Shown here piece by piece: positions 42,287-50,958 of a DNA stretch of 64,000 nt. The notes beneath the pieces are model-generated. The model worked only from the letters and a program-made list of their open reading frames with translations. It had not been told where the DNA came from and made no database searches. This DNA comes from a candidate division WOR-3 bacterium (lineage in GTDB: Bacteria; Hydrothermota; Tepidihabitantia; Tepidihabitantales; Tepidihabitantaceae): contig JABLXZ010000002.1 of NCBI GenBank assembly GCA_013177935.1, forward strand, positions 124,001 through 188,000, written 5' to 3'. A program made the position numbers and the translations under genes. How positions within the stretch are numbered: the stretch's first letter is position 1; the number at the start of each line of letters is the position of its first letter.

Positions 42287-43588
42287 CTAATCCTTTGTCG
42301 CCACTTTCAGCGACGAAAAACTGATAAAAGGCAAAAAGGCGTCACCCAGGTCACGCTGAGTCCTGCCCACCGCCTCAACCCTTTGAAACATCTCGTACAC
42401 ATTGCCGGCAATATTGACATCTTTTACCCTGCCCGCCACCGCACCATTTTCAATCTTGAACCCGCAGGATACATTGAGTGTCACCTCGCCGGCAAGGATG
42501 TTTGACATCCCGCCGCCGATAAACCCATAAACGAGCAACCCTTCCTTAATCCCGCTTAAAACATCGTCCAGTTCGGCTCCGCCCGGTGCCAATTCCAGAT
42601 TGCTCGTCCCGGGGTTGGGCGGTGCCGTATAGCCCCGCATTGCTGAACCGGTGGATATGCTCCCGCAAGCTGCGGCGGTGGCGATATCAAAGAGAAATCC
42701 CTTGAAAACGCCCCGTTCAAAAAGCACATTTTCTCTTGCCGGGATACCCTCATCGTCAAAAGGCGAAGATTTGAGTCCGAAGGGTCTCAGCCGGTTGTCA
42801 ATCAGGGTGATTTTCTCGCTTAAAACCCTTTTCCCCTCCTTGCCAATCAAAGGTGATGTTCCCTTCTCCCGTTGTTTGCCATCAACCGCAACCTGCAATG
42901 GTAAGAGCAGTTCACCCAGCGCCAGCGGTGTCACCACCACCGGATAATCACCGGTTTTCAGGCGTGCCCGGCGCTTGGCAAGCCGGACAAATTTTTCCAT
43001 CCGCGTCACCACCGCATCAAGCGGAAACGGCTTGGCATCCGAAAGGTTGACATAGTCATAAAACCAGTAAATCCCCTCGTCCACTAAAAGCCCGGAAACC
43101 GAAACCTGCAACTCGGCACGCTCAAAACTCGCATCCAGCCCGGCACTGTTGCTCAATCCAATCTCCTGGTAAACGCGGCTGAAACTTACATCAACCTTCA
43201 ACTCCGGTACCCTTGAAGCCAGCGCATCAATCAGGTCCCGTCCCCACTCTATCATCCGTGCCGCCGATACCAGCATCACCTTGTTCTCAAATGTGGTCAC
43301 CGCGGGTGGCTCAATCGGTTTCGGGAAATCAAACCGTGCCTCCTTGCCATAAGCGGCAGCCGCACACGCGGCTTGAACCACCTCCTGTAACTTCTGCGGG
43401 TGGGAACTGGAGGCAAAACCGAGCCTGCCCTCTTTTATCACCCGCAATCCCCAGCCTTTGGTCAGTTTGGTTCCCTGTGCGTACAGTTTCCCCTGCCGGA
43501 ACTCAACTTCGCTACGGTCGGTCTCAACTGAGAAAACCTCGGCCTGTTCTGCCTGGCGGTCTGCCAGTTCCAGCAACTTTTCTCTCAT
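42287..43588 (-). CDS. pmbA: PmbA/TldE-family protein
   Basis: The 433-aa protein starts at ATG (43588) after GGAGG; an in-frame extension to 43693 overlaps tldD and is rejected. It contains KGWGLRVIKEGRLGFASS, ENVLFERGVFKGFLFDIATAAACG and GGGMSNILAGEVTLNVSCGFKIENG, typical of TldE. It lacks the HExxH of TldD, as expected. TldD and TldE form a heterodimeric metalloprotease that processes modified peptides. It is downstream of tldD by 17 bases. Confidence 0.9.
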   Translation of the reverse strand: MREKLLELADRQAEQAEVFSVETDRSEVEFRQGKLYAQGTKLTKGWGLRVIKEGRLGFASSSHPQKLQEVVQAACAAAAYGKEARFDFPKPIEPPAVTTFENKVMLVSAARMIEWGRDLIDALASRVPELKVDVSFSRVYQEIGLSNSAGLDASFERAELQVSVSGLLVDEGIYWFYDYVNLSDAKPFPLDAVVTRMEKFVRLAKRRARLKTGDYPVVVTPLALGELLLPLQVAVDGKQREKGTSPLIGKEGKRVLSEKITLIDNRLRPFGLKSSPFDDEGIPARENVLFERGVFKGFLFDIATAAACGSISTGSAMRGYTAPPNPGTSNLELAPGGAELDDVLSGIKEGLLVYGFIGGGMSNILAGEVTLNVSCGFKIENGAVAGRVKDVNIAGNVYEMFQRVEAVGRTQRDLGDAFLPFISFSSLKVATKD

Positions 43589-43605
43589 TTTACCTCCGGC
43601 CAAAA

Positions 43606-44970
43606 TTACCTGCCACCGACAACGACATTTTTGATTCGAATGTGGGGCGCGCCCGTACCCACGGGCAAAGGTGATTGCCCTGATTTTCCACACCCGCCCA
43701 GCCCGCCGTGAATCACCAGGTCGTTGCCAATCGCATCGATGTTCTTCATCGTTTCGAACACATTGCCCGAAAGGGTGACATCGCGCACCATCTTTGTCAA
43801 TTTGCCTTTCTCGATTAAATAGGCGTACTGGGATGAAAAGGTAAACGCCTCAAGTTCGGTCATCCCGCCCCGGCTGCCAACAACATAAAGTCCCGAATCG
43901 ATTTCGCCCAGCATCTCATCCAGCCTTTTGTCCCGGGGCTCAATATAAGTGTTACTCATCCGCACGATGGGCGCAAATCGGTAAGAAACCGCCCGACAGT
44001 TGCCGGTCGGCTCTTCACCCATCTGGTGTGCGGTCTGCCGGCTATGCAGATGACCGACCAGAATGCCGTGCCGGACCAGTTCGGTGCGCTGCGCCGGGGT
44101 TCCCTCTTCATCAAAATGGTAACTTCCCCTTTCCTCGGGCAGCGTGGCATCATCCACAATCGTCAACTGCTCGACCCCGAACCGGGCGCCAATTTTCATC
44201 TTTTCCCGCAACCGCTCATTTTCCGCGATGAAATCGGCTTCACTCATATGCCCAAACGCCTCATGCACAAACACGCCGCCCAAAAGCGGGTCAATGACCA
44301 CCGTGTATTTGCCCGCCTTGACCGGCTCGGCTTGAAGCAGGTCTAACGCAATCTTTGCCACCTTTTCCAGCCGCGCCTCCTGATTACGCAGCGCGGCAAA
44401 ACCCTGACTTTTACCAAAACTTTCACCGTAACTCTGAATATTAGCACCGTCCCGGGCAACCGCGCGACAGGAAACTCCGGTGTAGACCTGCTCCTGCTCA
44501 ATATAACGGTCCTCAGTTGAGTAGAAGTAAGTCACCCGATGCAGGTCATGATAGGCTGAGACGGTGGTTACAATCCCGGGTGTTTGCAAAAGAATCGCAT
44601 TGTAATTTTTTATCAGGTCGTGCTTTTCGGCAAGCGATACCTTGCGCGGGTCGTACTGCTTGGGCAGGCGGATGCGCTGTTCCAGCGCGGGCAGCAGTAC
44701 CAGACCACCTTCGCGCCGGGGCAACGCCAGCGCCTGCAACGCCAGTTCGTCTGCCAGCTCTTTTAAACTTTCATCAACGGTGTTAAATGTGGCGGTAACC
44801 CAGTTTCCCTGATGAAAAACCCGGAGGCAGCCACCCCGCTCAAAACTGGTTCCAATCCGGTCCAGCTCCTTGCCCAGATAGACCACCTGTGTTGACTCGC
44901 TTTCTTCAATCCGAATGTCAGCGTAGTCAACGGTCAAACCAAACAGTATATCATTAAGAAACTGTTTCAT
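43606..44970 (-). CDS. tldD: Metalloprotease TldD
   Basis: The 454-aa protein carries the zinc motif HEAFGH (residues 236-241) and the C-terminal GSRGGMTELEAFTFSSQYAYLIEKG and GGCGKSGQSPLPVGTGAPHIRI segments of TldD. It is the catalytic partner of the adjacent pmbA product. A promoter (TTGACA 45018-45013, TATGCT 44996-44991, spacer 16) and AAGAGGTAG precede the ATG. Confidence 0.93.
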   Translation of the reverse strand: MKQFLNDILFGLTVDYADIRIEESESTQVVYLGKELDRIGTSFERGGCLRVFHQGNWVTATFNTVDESLKELADELALQALALPRREGGLVLLPALEQRIRLPKQYDPRKVSLAEKHDLIKNYNAILLQTPGIVTTVSAYHDLHRVTYFYSTEDRYIEQEQVYTGVSCRAVARDGANIQSYGESFGKSQGFAALRNQEARLEKVAKIALDLLQAEPVKAGKYTVVIDPLLGGVFVHEAFGHMSEADFIAENERLREKMKIGARFGVEQLTIVDDATLPEERGSYHFDEEGTPAQRTELVRHGILVGHLHSRQTAHQMGEEPTGNCRAVSYRFAPIVRMSNTYIEPRDKRLDEMLGEIDSGLYVVGSRGGMTELEAFTFSSQYAYLIEKGKLTKMVRDVTLSGNVFETMKNIDAIGNDLVIHGGLGGCGKSGQSPLPVGTGAPHIRIKNVVVGGR

Positions 44971-44990
44971 ACATCAACCCGCTACCTCTT

Positions 44991-45018
44991 AGCATAAACA
45001 GATAAAACGGGTTGTCAA
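44991..45018 (-). promoter_or_regulatory. tldD-pmbA promoter
   Basis: On the minus strand TTGACA, a 16-nt spacer and TATGCT give a leader of about 15 nt that contains AAGAGGTAG. Confidence 0.6.
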
Positions 45019-45047
45019 CCAAAAAACTACCGCATCACATCAACCCT

Positions 45048-45193
45048 AAAAACACTACGGCGCGCCGTGGGCACTGGCACGCCGTAGAATTCGGTCCCCA
45101 TTGAGAGTGCTGGACTGGTGAGGCGAGGACCTTGAGCGCGACACCCTCTACCATGCCTCCTCTGGCTCGGTCCAATCTACCCACCCCCTCTTC
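45048..45193 (-). ncRNA. Candidate free-standing structured ncRNA 2
   Basis: The minus strand has TTGCTG (45227-45222), a 16-nt spacer and TATAAT (45205-45200). About 110-145 nt downstream an 11-bp hairpin is followed by TGTTTTT. The predicted RNA (about 146 nt) is G-rich at its 5' end. UAGAUUGG near its start can pair with CCGAAUUCUA just before the terminator, closing the molecule. Inside, GAGGGUGU can pair with GCACUCUC, crossing a GAGG/CCUC pairing. A pseudoknot is therefore possible. It lacks recognisable SRP, tmRNA or RNase P signatures. 6S-like RNA was considered but not demonstrated. Confidence 0.5.
45055..45087 (-). terminator. Intrinsic terminator of candidate ncRNA 2
   Basis: CTACGGCGCGC (45055-45065) pairs with GCACGCCGTAG (45077-45087), with one wobble, and on the minus strand is followed by T5 at 45052-45048. 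It could also stop read-through from the sigma-54-type activator gene. Confidence 0.8.
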
Positions 45194-45199
45194 TATCAC

Positions 45200-45227
45200 A
45201 TTATATAAGCAAAACTTGTGCCAGCAA
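45200..45227 (-). promoter_or_regulatory. Promoter of candidate ncRNA 2
   Basis: TTGCTG, 16-nt spacer and a perfect TATAAT on the minus strand. Between here and 45348 nothing else is recognised. Confidence 0.6.
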
Positions 45228-45348
45228 ACCTCAACTTTTATCGCTGTTAACAGTATGAAAAACAATAACTTACAAATTTAATACCAGCCTGCCTATATTT
45301 TTTCTGCCGTTTTTTTCTGCTGTTGTGTCGCTAAAATCGTCTGTGGTG

Positions 45349-46959
45349 CTAATCTATGTGGTACTGCGCCATCTTTTTGCGGAGTGTGTCGCGGTGTATG
45401 CCCAGGAGTCTTGCCGCCCTTGTCTGGTTGCCGTTTGTTGTCTGGAGCGCCTCTTTTATCGCCGCCTTTTCAATCTCGGCAAGTTTTAAACTTCCGACAA
45501 GTTTTTCAATCGACCCGCTGGCACTATGGGCTTCGGCGCTGGTTTTAATTTTTGGCGGTGAAACTGTTGCCACCGCAGCAGCGGTCTGTCCAATGCTCAC
45601 CGCATCCACATTTTCGTGCTGTGCCCGCTCATACGCCCGTTCCATCAGGGTGCGTAAGGCTCGAATGTTGCCGTTAAACAGATTGTTTTCGCCGTGAATA
45701 TACTGAATCACTAAACGGCTGAGAAACCTTATTGCCATCGGTTCGACCCTTAACTTTCGCCGATACCAGGGGTCACGGTTGCGCTCCTCAACAACGAACT
45801 CAAAAAACTCGGCAATATCATCTTCAACCGTTCCTGGTGCCTCTGCCTCCCACCGCTCTTTTAGTGAAGGCATCCAGATACACTCCTGGACCATACGGCT
45901 ATAGAAGTCGGGCCGGAACCGTTCCTGTAACTCCTCAAGTTGCCGGTTGGTTGCGGCAATAATCCGGACATCAACGGCTCGCTCAACTGAACTACCGACA
46001 CGCTTAATCTTCCGGTACTCAATAACACGCAAAAGTTTTAACTGCAACTCCTGGTCGATGTCCCCAATTTCATCAAGGAAAACGGTGGAACCGCGTGCCG
46101 TTTCAAAAACCCCGGCTCGGGCTGTTTTCGCATCGGTAAAAGCGCCCTTCTCGTGACCGAAAAGTTCGCTGACAACTAGATTGCGGTCTAAGGCGGTCAT
46201 ATTGAGCGCCACCGGCTCCTTTCGAATTTCTACATCTTCAGCAAAGCGAAAACTCTTGCGATGCAATGCCCGCGCCACCAGCTCCTTGCCTGTTCCCGGT
46301 TCACCCAGAATCAAGACATTGCCATCGGTGGCAGCAAGACGCTCAATCTCGTGTGCCAGCCAAGCCATCCGCCGGGACTGGCCCACAACCATCTTGTGCG
46401 TTTCGCGCCAGACCCGCCGCTCATTTTCATTCAGGGGCCGGAGCGCATAGGTGTTAATCCCGTAAAGAACCTCATCTGCCTGGCCTGTAATGCGCGGGTC
46501 ACCGGTGGCAAAGGCAAAGGTTGCGGTCCGGGTGGCGCAGAGAAATCCGGCAAAATCCCGCACCGTTTCGAACTGTTCAGCATCGAGGTTAAAAAGTACC
46601 GGTGCAACCGCATCAATATGTTCCTGCCGGATGTGTTGAAAGATTATCAGCCCCTGAATCTTCCGGATGTCCGCCAGCACACCAGGTGGACGGGCGCTGA
46701 TTGAAAATGACACCAGTTTTTCGCTGTTTTCTGGTTTAATGCCGGAAAAGTCGACACCAATAACAATCAAAGCAACATACGCGCCCCGATTGCGGCTGTA
46801 CCAGGATTTCAACCCTGAAAAACTGTCACAGTAACCAAAATCAAACTCTCTCAAAAGCCTGCCGTTTTCGTACCTTTGCGCCGCAGTAATTAGCGCCTGA
46901 TACTTCTCCTCCTGGTCATAACAAACTAAAATGACCGGCTTTCTTCGGGCAGAACTCAT
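45349..46959 (-). CDS. Sigma-54-type AAA+ transcriptional activator with degenerate receiver
   Basis: The 536-aa protein has an N-terminal region (1-140) resembling a response-regulator receiver but without a clear phosphoacceptor Asp pocket. The central AAA+ domain has Walker A GEPGTGKE (219-226), the loop GAFTDA (272-277) and Walker B VFLDE (293-297). A C-terminal Fis-type helix-turn-helix ([19 protein letters not shown]) follows. The sigma-54 contact motif is normally GAFTGA; here the fifth position is Asp. It may still act on sigma-54 or work independently of it. The mRNA appears leaderless. Confidence 0.85.
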   Translation of the reverse strand: MSSARRKPVILVCYDQEEKYQALITAAQRYENGRLLREFDFGYCDSFSGLKSWYSRNRGAYVALIVIGVDFSGIKPENSEKLVSFSISARPPGVLADIRKIQGLIIFQHIRQEHIDAVAPVLFNLDAEQFETVRDFAGFLCATRTATFAFATGDPRITGQADEVLYGINTYALRPLNENERRVWRETHKMVVGQSRRMAWLAHEIERLAATDGNVLILGEPGTGKELVARALHRKSFRFAEDVEIRKEPVALNMTALDRNLVVSELFGHEKGAFTDAKTARAGVFETARGSTVFLDEIGDIDQELQLKLLRVIEYRKIKRVGSSVERAVDVRIIAATNRQLEELQERFRPDFYSRMVQECIWMPSLKERWEAEAPGTVEDDIAEFFEFVVEERNRDPWYRRKLRVEPMAIRFLSRLVIQYIHGENNLFNGNIRALRTLMERAYERAQHENVDAVSIGQTAAAVATVSPPKIKTSAEAHSASGSIEKLVGSLKLAEIEKAAIKEALQTTNGNQTRAARLLGIHRDTLRKKMAQYHID

Positions 46960-46968
46960 ATATTTTTA

Positions 46969-46996
46969 ATTATACCCACCACCAAATTTATGGCAA
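46969..46996 (-). promoter_or_regulatory. Promoter of activator gene, leaderless
   Basis: On the minus strand TTGCCA, a 16-nt spacer and a perfect TATAAT (46974-46969) place +1 within 3 bases of the ATG at 46959. Confidence 0.6.
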
Positions 46997-47082
46997 GGTG
47001 TGCGTTATCGCCGATTTTTCCGTCAGGGGCTGGAAAAACAACCAACTGTTAAATGCCGATTACGGGAAAGCGTAGGTTTCGG

Positions 47083-47409
47083 CTACATTATTTCTGTCCT
47101 TCGGCGCAACTCTTGAAGGCAGGAGTCAAGCACCTGAAATCGGCGTTGCTCATACTCAATATCATCAAGTAGTTCCTGATAGAATCGGCATCGGGCAAAA
47201 CCGTCATAATCGCCGATCTTCTGATACAACTCCCGTACCTTTTCCAAATGCGCCCGGGCAAGCCGATAACTTCCTTTTCCCATTCGGATAAGCGCCGCCA
47301 TGACCAGCGCATCCGCCTCATCGGCAAAATGTTCCGCATTGTGGGCAAACTCCATCGCCTTGAACAACGCCTCGGGCGCCTTGTCCAGCCGGTCTTCAAG
47401 ATGGTTCAA
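47083..47409 (-). CDS. Short TPR-like protein or gene remnant
   Basis: The 108-aa frame from a TTG (47409) encodes helix pairs with TPR character (ADEADALVMAALIRMGKGSYRLARAHLEKVRELYQKIGDYDGFARCRFYQELLDDI). No ATG, GTG or Shine-Dalgarno site is available at the 5' end; the open frame extends only about 17 codons more before a stop. Protein-like composition suggests a real gene that has lost its 5' part, perhaps the end of a longer TPR regulator. It faces the BNR gene whose promoter lies just beyond it. Confidence 0.4.
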   Translation of the reverse strand: MNHLEDRLDKAPEALFKAMEFAHNAEHFADEADALVMAALIRMGKGSYRLARAHLEKVRELYQKIGDYDGFARCRFYQELLDDIEYEQRRFQVLDSCLQELRRRTEIM

Positions 47410-47425
47410 TGCACCGGCACCGGTA

Positions 47426-47454
47426 TTGACAGTGGGGTTAACCCGTTGTTTACT
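47426..47454 (+). promoter_or_regulatory. Promoter of second BNR gene, near-leaderless
   Basis: TTGACA (47426-47431), 17-nt spacer and TTTACT (47449-47454) end 3 bases before the ATG at 47458. Confidence 0.45.
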
Positions 47455-47457
47455 TTT

Positions 47458-48870
47458 ATGTTGATTTTACTTAGCACCGTCTGCCTGTTCTTCGCTTTCT
47501 CCGGTCCCGGGTTGCTGCCCGTTTCCGGGCAAGTAACCGTGCCTTTGTTCGTGGAATCACCCCTTGTCCGGACCGGCGCTCAACTGTCTTCACCCGTCCT
47601 GATTGACAGTTCGGTTTTGGCCGCGTTTGGTGCGGCGCTTGACGCCCACAAGCGGCTCTGGGCTGCGGTCAGCACCCCGGATGGCAAACTGACGCTTTAC
47701 CGTTCCCAAACCCCGGGAAACCTCTGGGAAGATGTTTTAACCATCAACCTCGGCCAGCCCGCCCGGTTAATTGAACTAATCGCACCAGCCGTACCCGCAC
47801 CCCTGTTCATATTTTACCTGACTGCAGAAAACCACGGCGACCTTTACCTTCTCCGTTTTGACCCGGTGACGCTCGACACCCAGAAGATTCCATTAGCCGT
47901 TGGTCCGGACACAGTTGACGACTTTTCGGTAACCGTGGACCCGGACTCTAACTACTACCTCTACCTCCTTTATGTGAACGAGCATCGGACCGGCTTGAAC
48001 GGCTACTTTACCCGTTCCCTTGATGGTGGCAGAAACTGGGAAGGGCGACAGCCCTTCTGGAACTGTTTTGACCCGGCGCTTTCATTTGGCACCGGCTCAC
48101 TTCTCCACTGCATCTGGCGCTATGCCATCACCGGACGGGAAATCCATTATGCCGCGAACCGCTACTACGGCGCTGCAAGCCGCTGGTCCGGTCTGTACAC
48201 CCTGAAATCGGGCAGCGAAAGGTGCTTTGACCCGGTTATCGCTCAGGCGCCGGTCATACCGTACTGGCGGGCACCGGTCTGGGCTTTCTGGACTGTGGCG
48301 CGCCGCGACACCGCGATGCTGGATATTGAATACACGCTCTCAACCGATGGCGGCCGCTCCTGGGGAACTACGGGCAATCTCGGTGCAATGTTTGTGGACG
48401 AATGGTTTCCCGACCTCACCACCGCCACGGGCAGCGCCGAACTGTGCTACAACGCCGGTGCCCGAACGGAAAATGCGGCCACTGTCCTGTACTGGCAAAC
48501 CAGCCGCTCTTATGCACCGCAGTTGTGGTCCGCACCAGTTCGGGTTAATGCCCCCCGGCTAAATTGCCGGGTCGAAGGCGCCCGACCCCGCCTGATACCC
48601 CTGTCCTGGAATAAACCGTGCCTTCCTGGTGTTTTCTTCAGCCTTTACGATTCCGTGGGCGCGCGCGGGCTCTACTTCTCACCCGTGCTTGGCAAAAACG
48701 AACCCGGCCCGCTGCCCGCTCCCGCAGTGCTGCATCAGGTAATTGAACCCGGTACCGACCTGTTCGATGTTACCGGCAGAAAAGTAAGGTCGCCCCATTT
48801 TCCAAATCGGCAAGGCATCTTTTTCCAGCGCTCCGGCACCACCCTGAAGAAAATTGTCAGATTGAGATAA
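47458..48870 (+). CDS. Secreted sialidase-like BNR protein with truncated sorting domain
   Basis: The 470-aa protein is taken from ATG (47458), which begins a signal peptide (MLILLSTVCLFFAFSG); the frame extends upstream to 47248 but overlaps the TPR ORF and lacks a start signal. The body has Asp-box-like blades (TRSLDGGRNWEG, STDGGRSWGTTG) of a sialidase-type propeller. The C-terminus keeps only the second half of a FlgD-like domain (LFDVTGRKVRS, QGIFFQRSG, KKIVRLR). The catalytic Arg triad of true sialidases could not be assigned. Confidence 0.65.
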   Translation: MLILLSTVCLFFAFSGPGLLPVSGQVTVPLFVESPLVRTGAQLSSPVLIDSSVLAAFGAALDAHKRLWAAVSTPDGKLTLYRSQTPGNLWEDVLTINLGQPARLIELIAPAVPAPLFIFYLTAENHGDLYLLRFDPVTLDTQKIPLAVGPDTVDDFSVTVDPDSNYYLYLLYVNEHRTGLNGYFTRSLDGGRNWEGRQPFWNCFDPALSFGTGSLLHCIWRYAITGREIHYAANRYYGAASRWSGLYTLKSGSERCFDPVIAQAPVIPYWRAPVWAFWTVARRDTAMLDIEYTLSTDGGRSWGTTGNLGAMFVDEWFPDLTTATGSAELCYNAGARTENAATVLYWQTSRSYAPQLWSAPVRVNAPRLNCRVEGARPRLIPLSWNKPCLPGVFFSLYDSVGARGLYFSPVLGKNEPGPLPAPAVLHQVIEPGTDLFDVTGRKVRSPHFPNRQGIFFQRSGTTLKKIVRLR

Positions 48871-48984
48871 ACCCGGACCCGGGTTCGCAAAACAGTTGTA
48901 CCATTGATTTGTACTCTAACCCTCGATCCGGATTAATACCATACACCATCCGAGCCCGGATTTCCCATGCCATTCCCCTAACAA

Positions 48985-49088
48985 CCCCGGGGTTGGGTAT
49001 GGATTTTTATGACTTTTTGTCCAACTCTTTAAAAACTGGCGCGTTATACTCGAAACCGTTTTCCACCCCATTGTACTTTAAAGTATAC
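48985..49088 (+). repeat. Shared intergenic element, copy B
   Basis: CCCCGGGGTTGGGTATGGA (48985-49003) and GTACTTTAAAGTATAC (49073-49088) match copy A with the landmarks 84 bp apart. The upstream CCATTCCCC differs from copy A's CCATCCCC yet still pairs with GGGTATGG, which suggests that structure is conserved. Confidence 0.7.
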
Positions 49089-49155
49089 GACCAAATCCAA
49101 CCACTCGAACCAACCAAACAGATTTCTGATTAGGCGCACCACCCGCTTCAGCGGG

Positions 49156-49183
49156 TTGACTTGAACCCGCGCTCTGCTATCAT
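49156..49183 (+). promoter_or_regulatory. Promoter of M28 peptidase gene
   Basis: TTGACT (49156-49161), 16-nt spacer and TATCAT (49178-49183). The leader is about 28 nt and carries GAAAGGAG before the ATG at 49219. Confidence 0.6.
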
Positions 49184-49218
49184 ATTTTGTTAACAACTTA
49201 ACCCGAAAGGAGTATAAG

Positions 49219-50781
49219 ATGCGTCAAGGACGCTTGGTATTTTTGCTTGGTTTTGTTTTTTCTATTTTAACGGGCAAGGAGTTGCTGCTGCGCGTTGACA
49301 AGTCCGCCCCTGACCTTTTGTCACGCGCGCTGCCGGTGGTTGCCGAGTTTGACGGCTACTCCCTTGTCTGCGGTTCTGAGGCGGATTATGCCGCACTTCA
49401 GCACGAAGGACTGCCCTGTGAACTGTTGACCGAAAACCCCCGTGCCCAAACGATTTTCTATGTCCAGACCCCACCCGACTTTGACCGCAGTTTGCTCGAA
49501 AAACTGGGCACGGTGCTCACCACCGACCCGGCCGGCGTTGTCCTTGCCACAAGTGAAGACAACCTTTTATCGCTCAACCGCCTGCCCGTGGAACTGACAC
49601 GCCTCAACCTGGAACAATTGAAACCAACCACCGGTTTAACACCCCTGCCTGTCCCCTATCCGGTGTCGGAAAGCCTGGTTCAGGAGATTGTGTCAAGGGT
49701 TAACGCCGATTCGGTTTTGGGCACAATCCGGCGCCTGCAGGAGTTTTACACCCGTTATTCAACAACCGACTCCTGTCGGGCGGCGGTTGCCTGGATGGGC
49801 GAAAAACTCGCCTACTACAACTGCGACTCGGTTGCCTTTGACACCTTCCTGCCCAGTTATGCACCCAATGTTATTGGCGTCAAGTTTGGGCAGGAGAACC
49901 CGCGCCAGATTTACATCATCTGTGGCCATATCGACAACACTTCGGACAACCCGCCCTATCACTGCCCGGGCTCGGACGACAACGCCAGTGGCACCAGCGC
50001 CGTGTTAGAGGCGGCACGGGTGTTTCAGGACATCGACTTCGCCTACACGGTCTACTTTATCGGCTTTACCGGTGAGGAGCAGGGGCTTTACGGCTCGGAC
50101 AGCTTTGCCGCCCGTGCCTATCGCCGGGGCGACTCGATCCGGGCGGTTTTGAACTTTGATATGATATCCTATGGCCGGCAGAACCGCGACACCCTGAATG
50201 TCGTCGGCAAGACCTCAAACCCGAACTGTGCCTGGCTCGTTGACTCGTTTATCGCCAACGCCAATTTGTACACCACCCTGAAAACCCGGCGCCGGCTCGT
50301 AACCTCTTACCCTTCATCTGACCACCACTCCTTCTGGGTCCGCGGCTATGTTGCCCTCTGCGGAATTGAGCGCGACTTCACCCCGAAGTACCACACCATC
50401 GGCGATACAATTGGTCCGCTCTATTATGTGGACTGCGGCACCAACAACTGGCTGATGGCAACCGAGGCGATTAAGGCGGCGGTGGCAACAATTGCCAAAA
50501 TGGCGGGCGCACTACCCCCGGGCACCGGTGTCAACGAGCGTCTGGCGCCCAAAACCGTCACCCCGCTTATAATAACCCCTACAGTCGGCAGGGCACCTTT
50601 TAAGATTCAGGCGCCAGGTGCGGTTGATGTGTTCACGCCGCTTGGTACCCGAGTTGCGCACCTTGGGGTAAATACGCCTTACTGGGACGGGAGAAATGAT
50701 GCTGGGCAACCGGTTTCACCGGGCGTTTACCTCGTGCGCAGCGGCACCGGCGGCTGGCGCCGTATCGTTGTCACCCATTGA
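49219..50781 (+). CDS. Secreted M28 zinc aminopeptidase with sorting domain (second paralog)
   Basis: The 520-aa protein starts at ATG after AAAGGAG. A signal peptide and a propeptide of about 150 residues precede the M28 domain. Zinc-site motifs are GHIDNTSDNPPYHCPGSDDNASGTSAV, TGEEQGLYGSD, FDMISY and SDHHSFW. A short FlgD-like domain ends it (DVFTPLGTRVAHL, YWDGRNDAGQPVSPGVYLVRS). It shares the propeptide-end motif VSRVNADSVL...RRLQ...TRYST.DSCRAA with the paralog at 33238 but lacks that protein's extra C-terminal domains. Confidence 0.9.
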   Translation: MRQGRLVFLLGFVFSILTGKELLLRVDKSAPDLLSRALPVVAEFDGYSLVCGSEADYAALQHEGLPCELLTENPRAQTIFYVQTPPDFDRSLLEKLGTVLTTDPAGVVLATSEDNLLSLNRLPVELTRLNLEQLKPTTGLTPLPVPYPVSESLVQEIVSRVNADSVLGTIRRLQEFYTRYSTTDSCRAAVAWMGEKLAYYNCDSVAFDTFLPSYAPNVIGVKFGQENPRQIYIICGHIDNTSDNPPYHCPGSDDNASGTSAVLEAARVFQDIDFAYTVYFIGFTGEEQGLYGSDSFAARAYRRGDSIRAVLNFDMISYGRQNRDTLNVVGKTSNPNCAWLVDSFIANANLYTTLKTRRRLVTSYPSSDHHSFWVRGYVALCGIERDFTPKYHTIGDTIGPLYYVDCGTNNWLMATEAIKAAVATIAKMAGALPPGTGVNERLAPKTVTPLIITPTVGRAPFKIQAPGAVDVFTPLGTRVAHLGVNTPYWDGRNDAGQPVSPGVYLVRSGTGGWRRIVVTH

Positions 50782-50814
50782 CAAACCGTGCCGTTTTAGG
50801 GAAAATAAATTGCG

Positions 50815-50943
50815 ATGATTCGTTTTGGGCGCCGGCTTTTTCCCGAACGGCAATACCGGCTGCCGCTCCGCTGGATTTTCTGGTTTCTCTGGGCAGGGAT
50901 TTTTATCTTTCTTTTCTGGGTCCTAAAGGTTGTTCTAAAATAA
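50815..50943 (+). CDS. Small 42-aa single-span membrane protein
   Basis: An ATG at 50815 opens a 42-codon frame: a basic, Arg-rich N-terminus (MIRFGRRLFPERQYRLPLR) then a Trp/Phe-rich hydrophobic helix (about 20-41) and a Lys end. A TTGACA (50778-50783), 17-nt spacer and GAAAAT (50801-50806) lie immediately upstream and fit the near-leaderless pattern. The TAA is 15 bases before the next gene. Function unknown. Confidence 0.6.
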   Translation: MIRFGRRLFPERQYRLPLRWIFWFLWAGIFIFLFWVLKVVLK

Positions 50944-50958
50944 AAGGGAGGAAGTAAG

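Larger units (their letters stand above)
48871..49218. other. Conserved non-coding upstream region of the M28 gene
   Basis: This 348-bp region begins with an AACCCG...CGGGTT hairpin, then a hairpin ending in GGGGTTGGGTATGG, a TACTTTAAAGTA palindrome, an ACCCGCTTCAGCGGGT hairpin (49142-49157) and a promoter. It is homologous to 25306-25663. A short frame at 48909-49133 runs through the repeat and is not a credible gene. Confidence 0.7.

Noticed and set aside
43589-43693. 35-residue N-terminal extension of PmbA
   Set aside because: It overlaps the tldD gene, is rich in Arg/Cys unlike the family, and a good GGAGG precedes the internal ATG at 43588.
45035-45265. 76-aa minus-strand frame over candidate ncRNA 2
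   Set aside because: It begins upstream of the -10 element, runs through the promoter and terminator, and has no ribosome-binding site. Composition is not protein-like.
48909-49133. 74-aa plus-strand ORF
   Set aside because: It lies wholly in the conserved non-coding region upstream of the M28 gene and has no start signal. The matching region at 25306-25663 keeps landmarks but not the frame.
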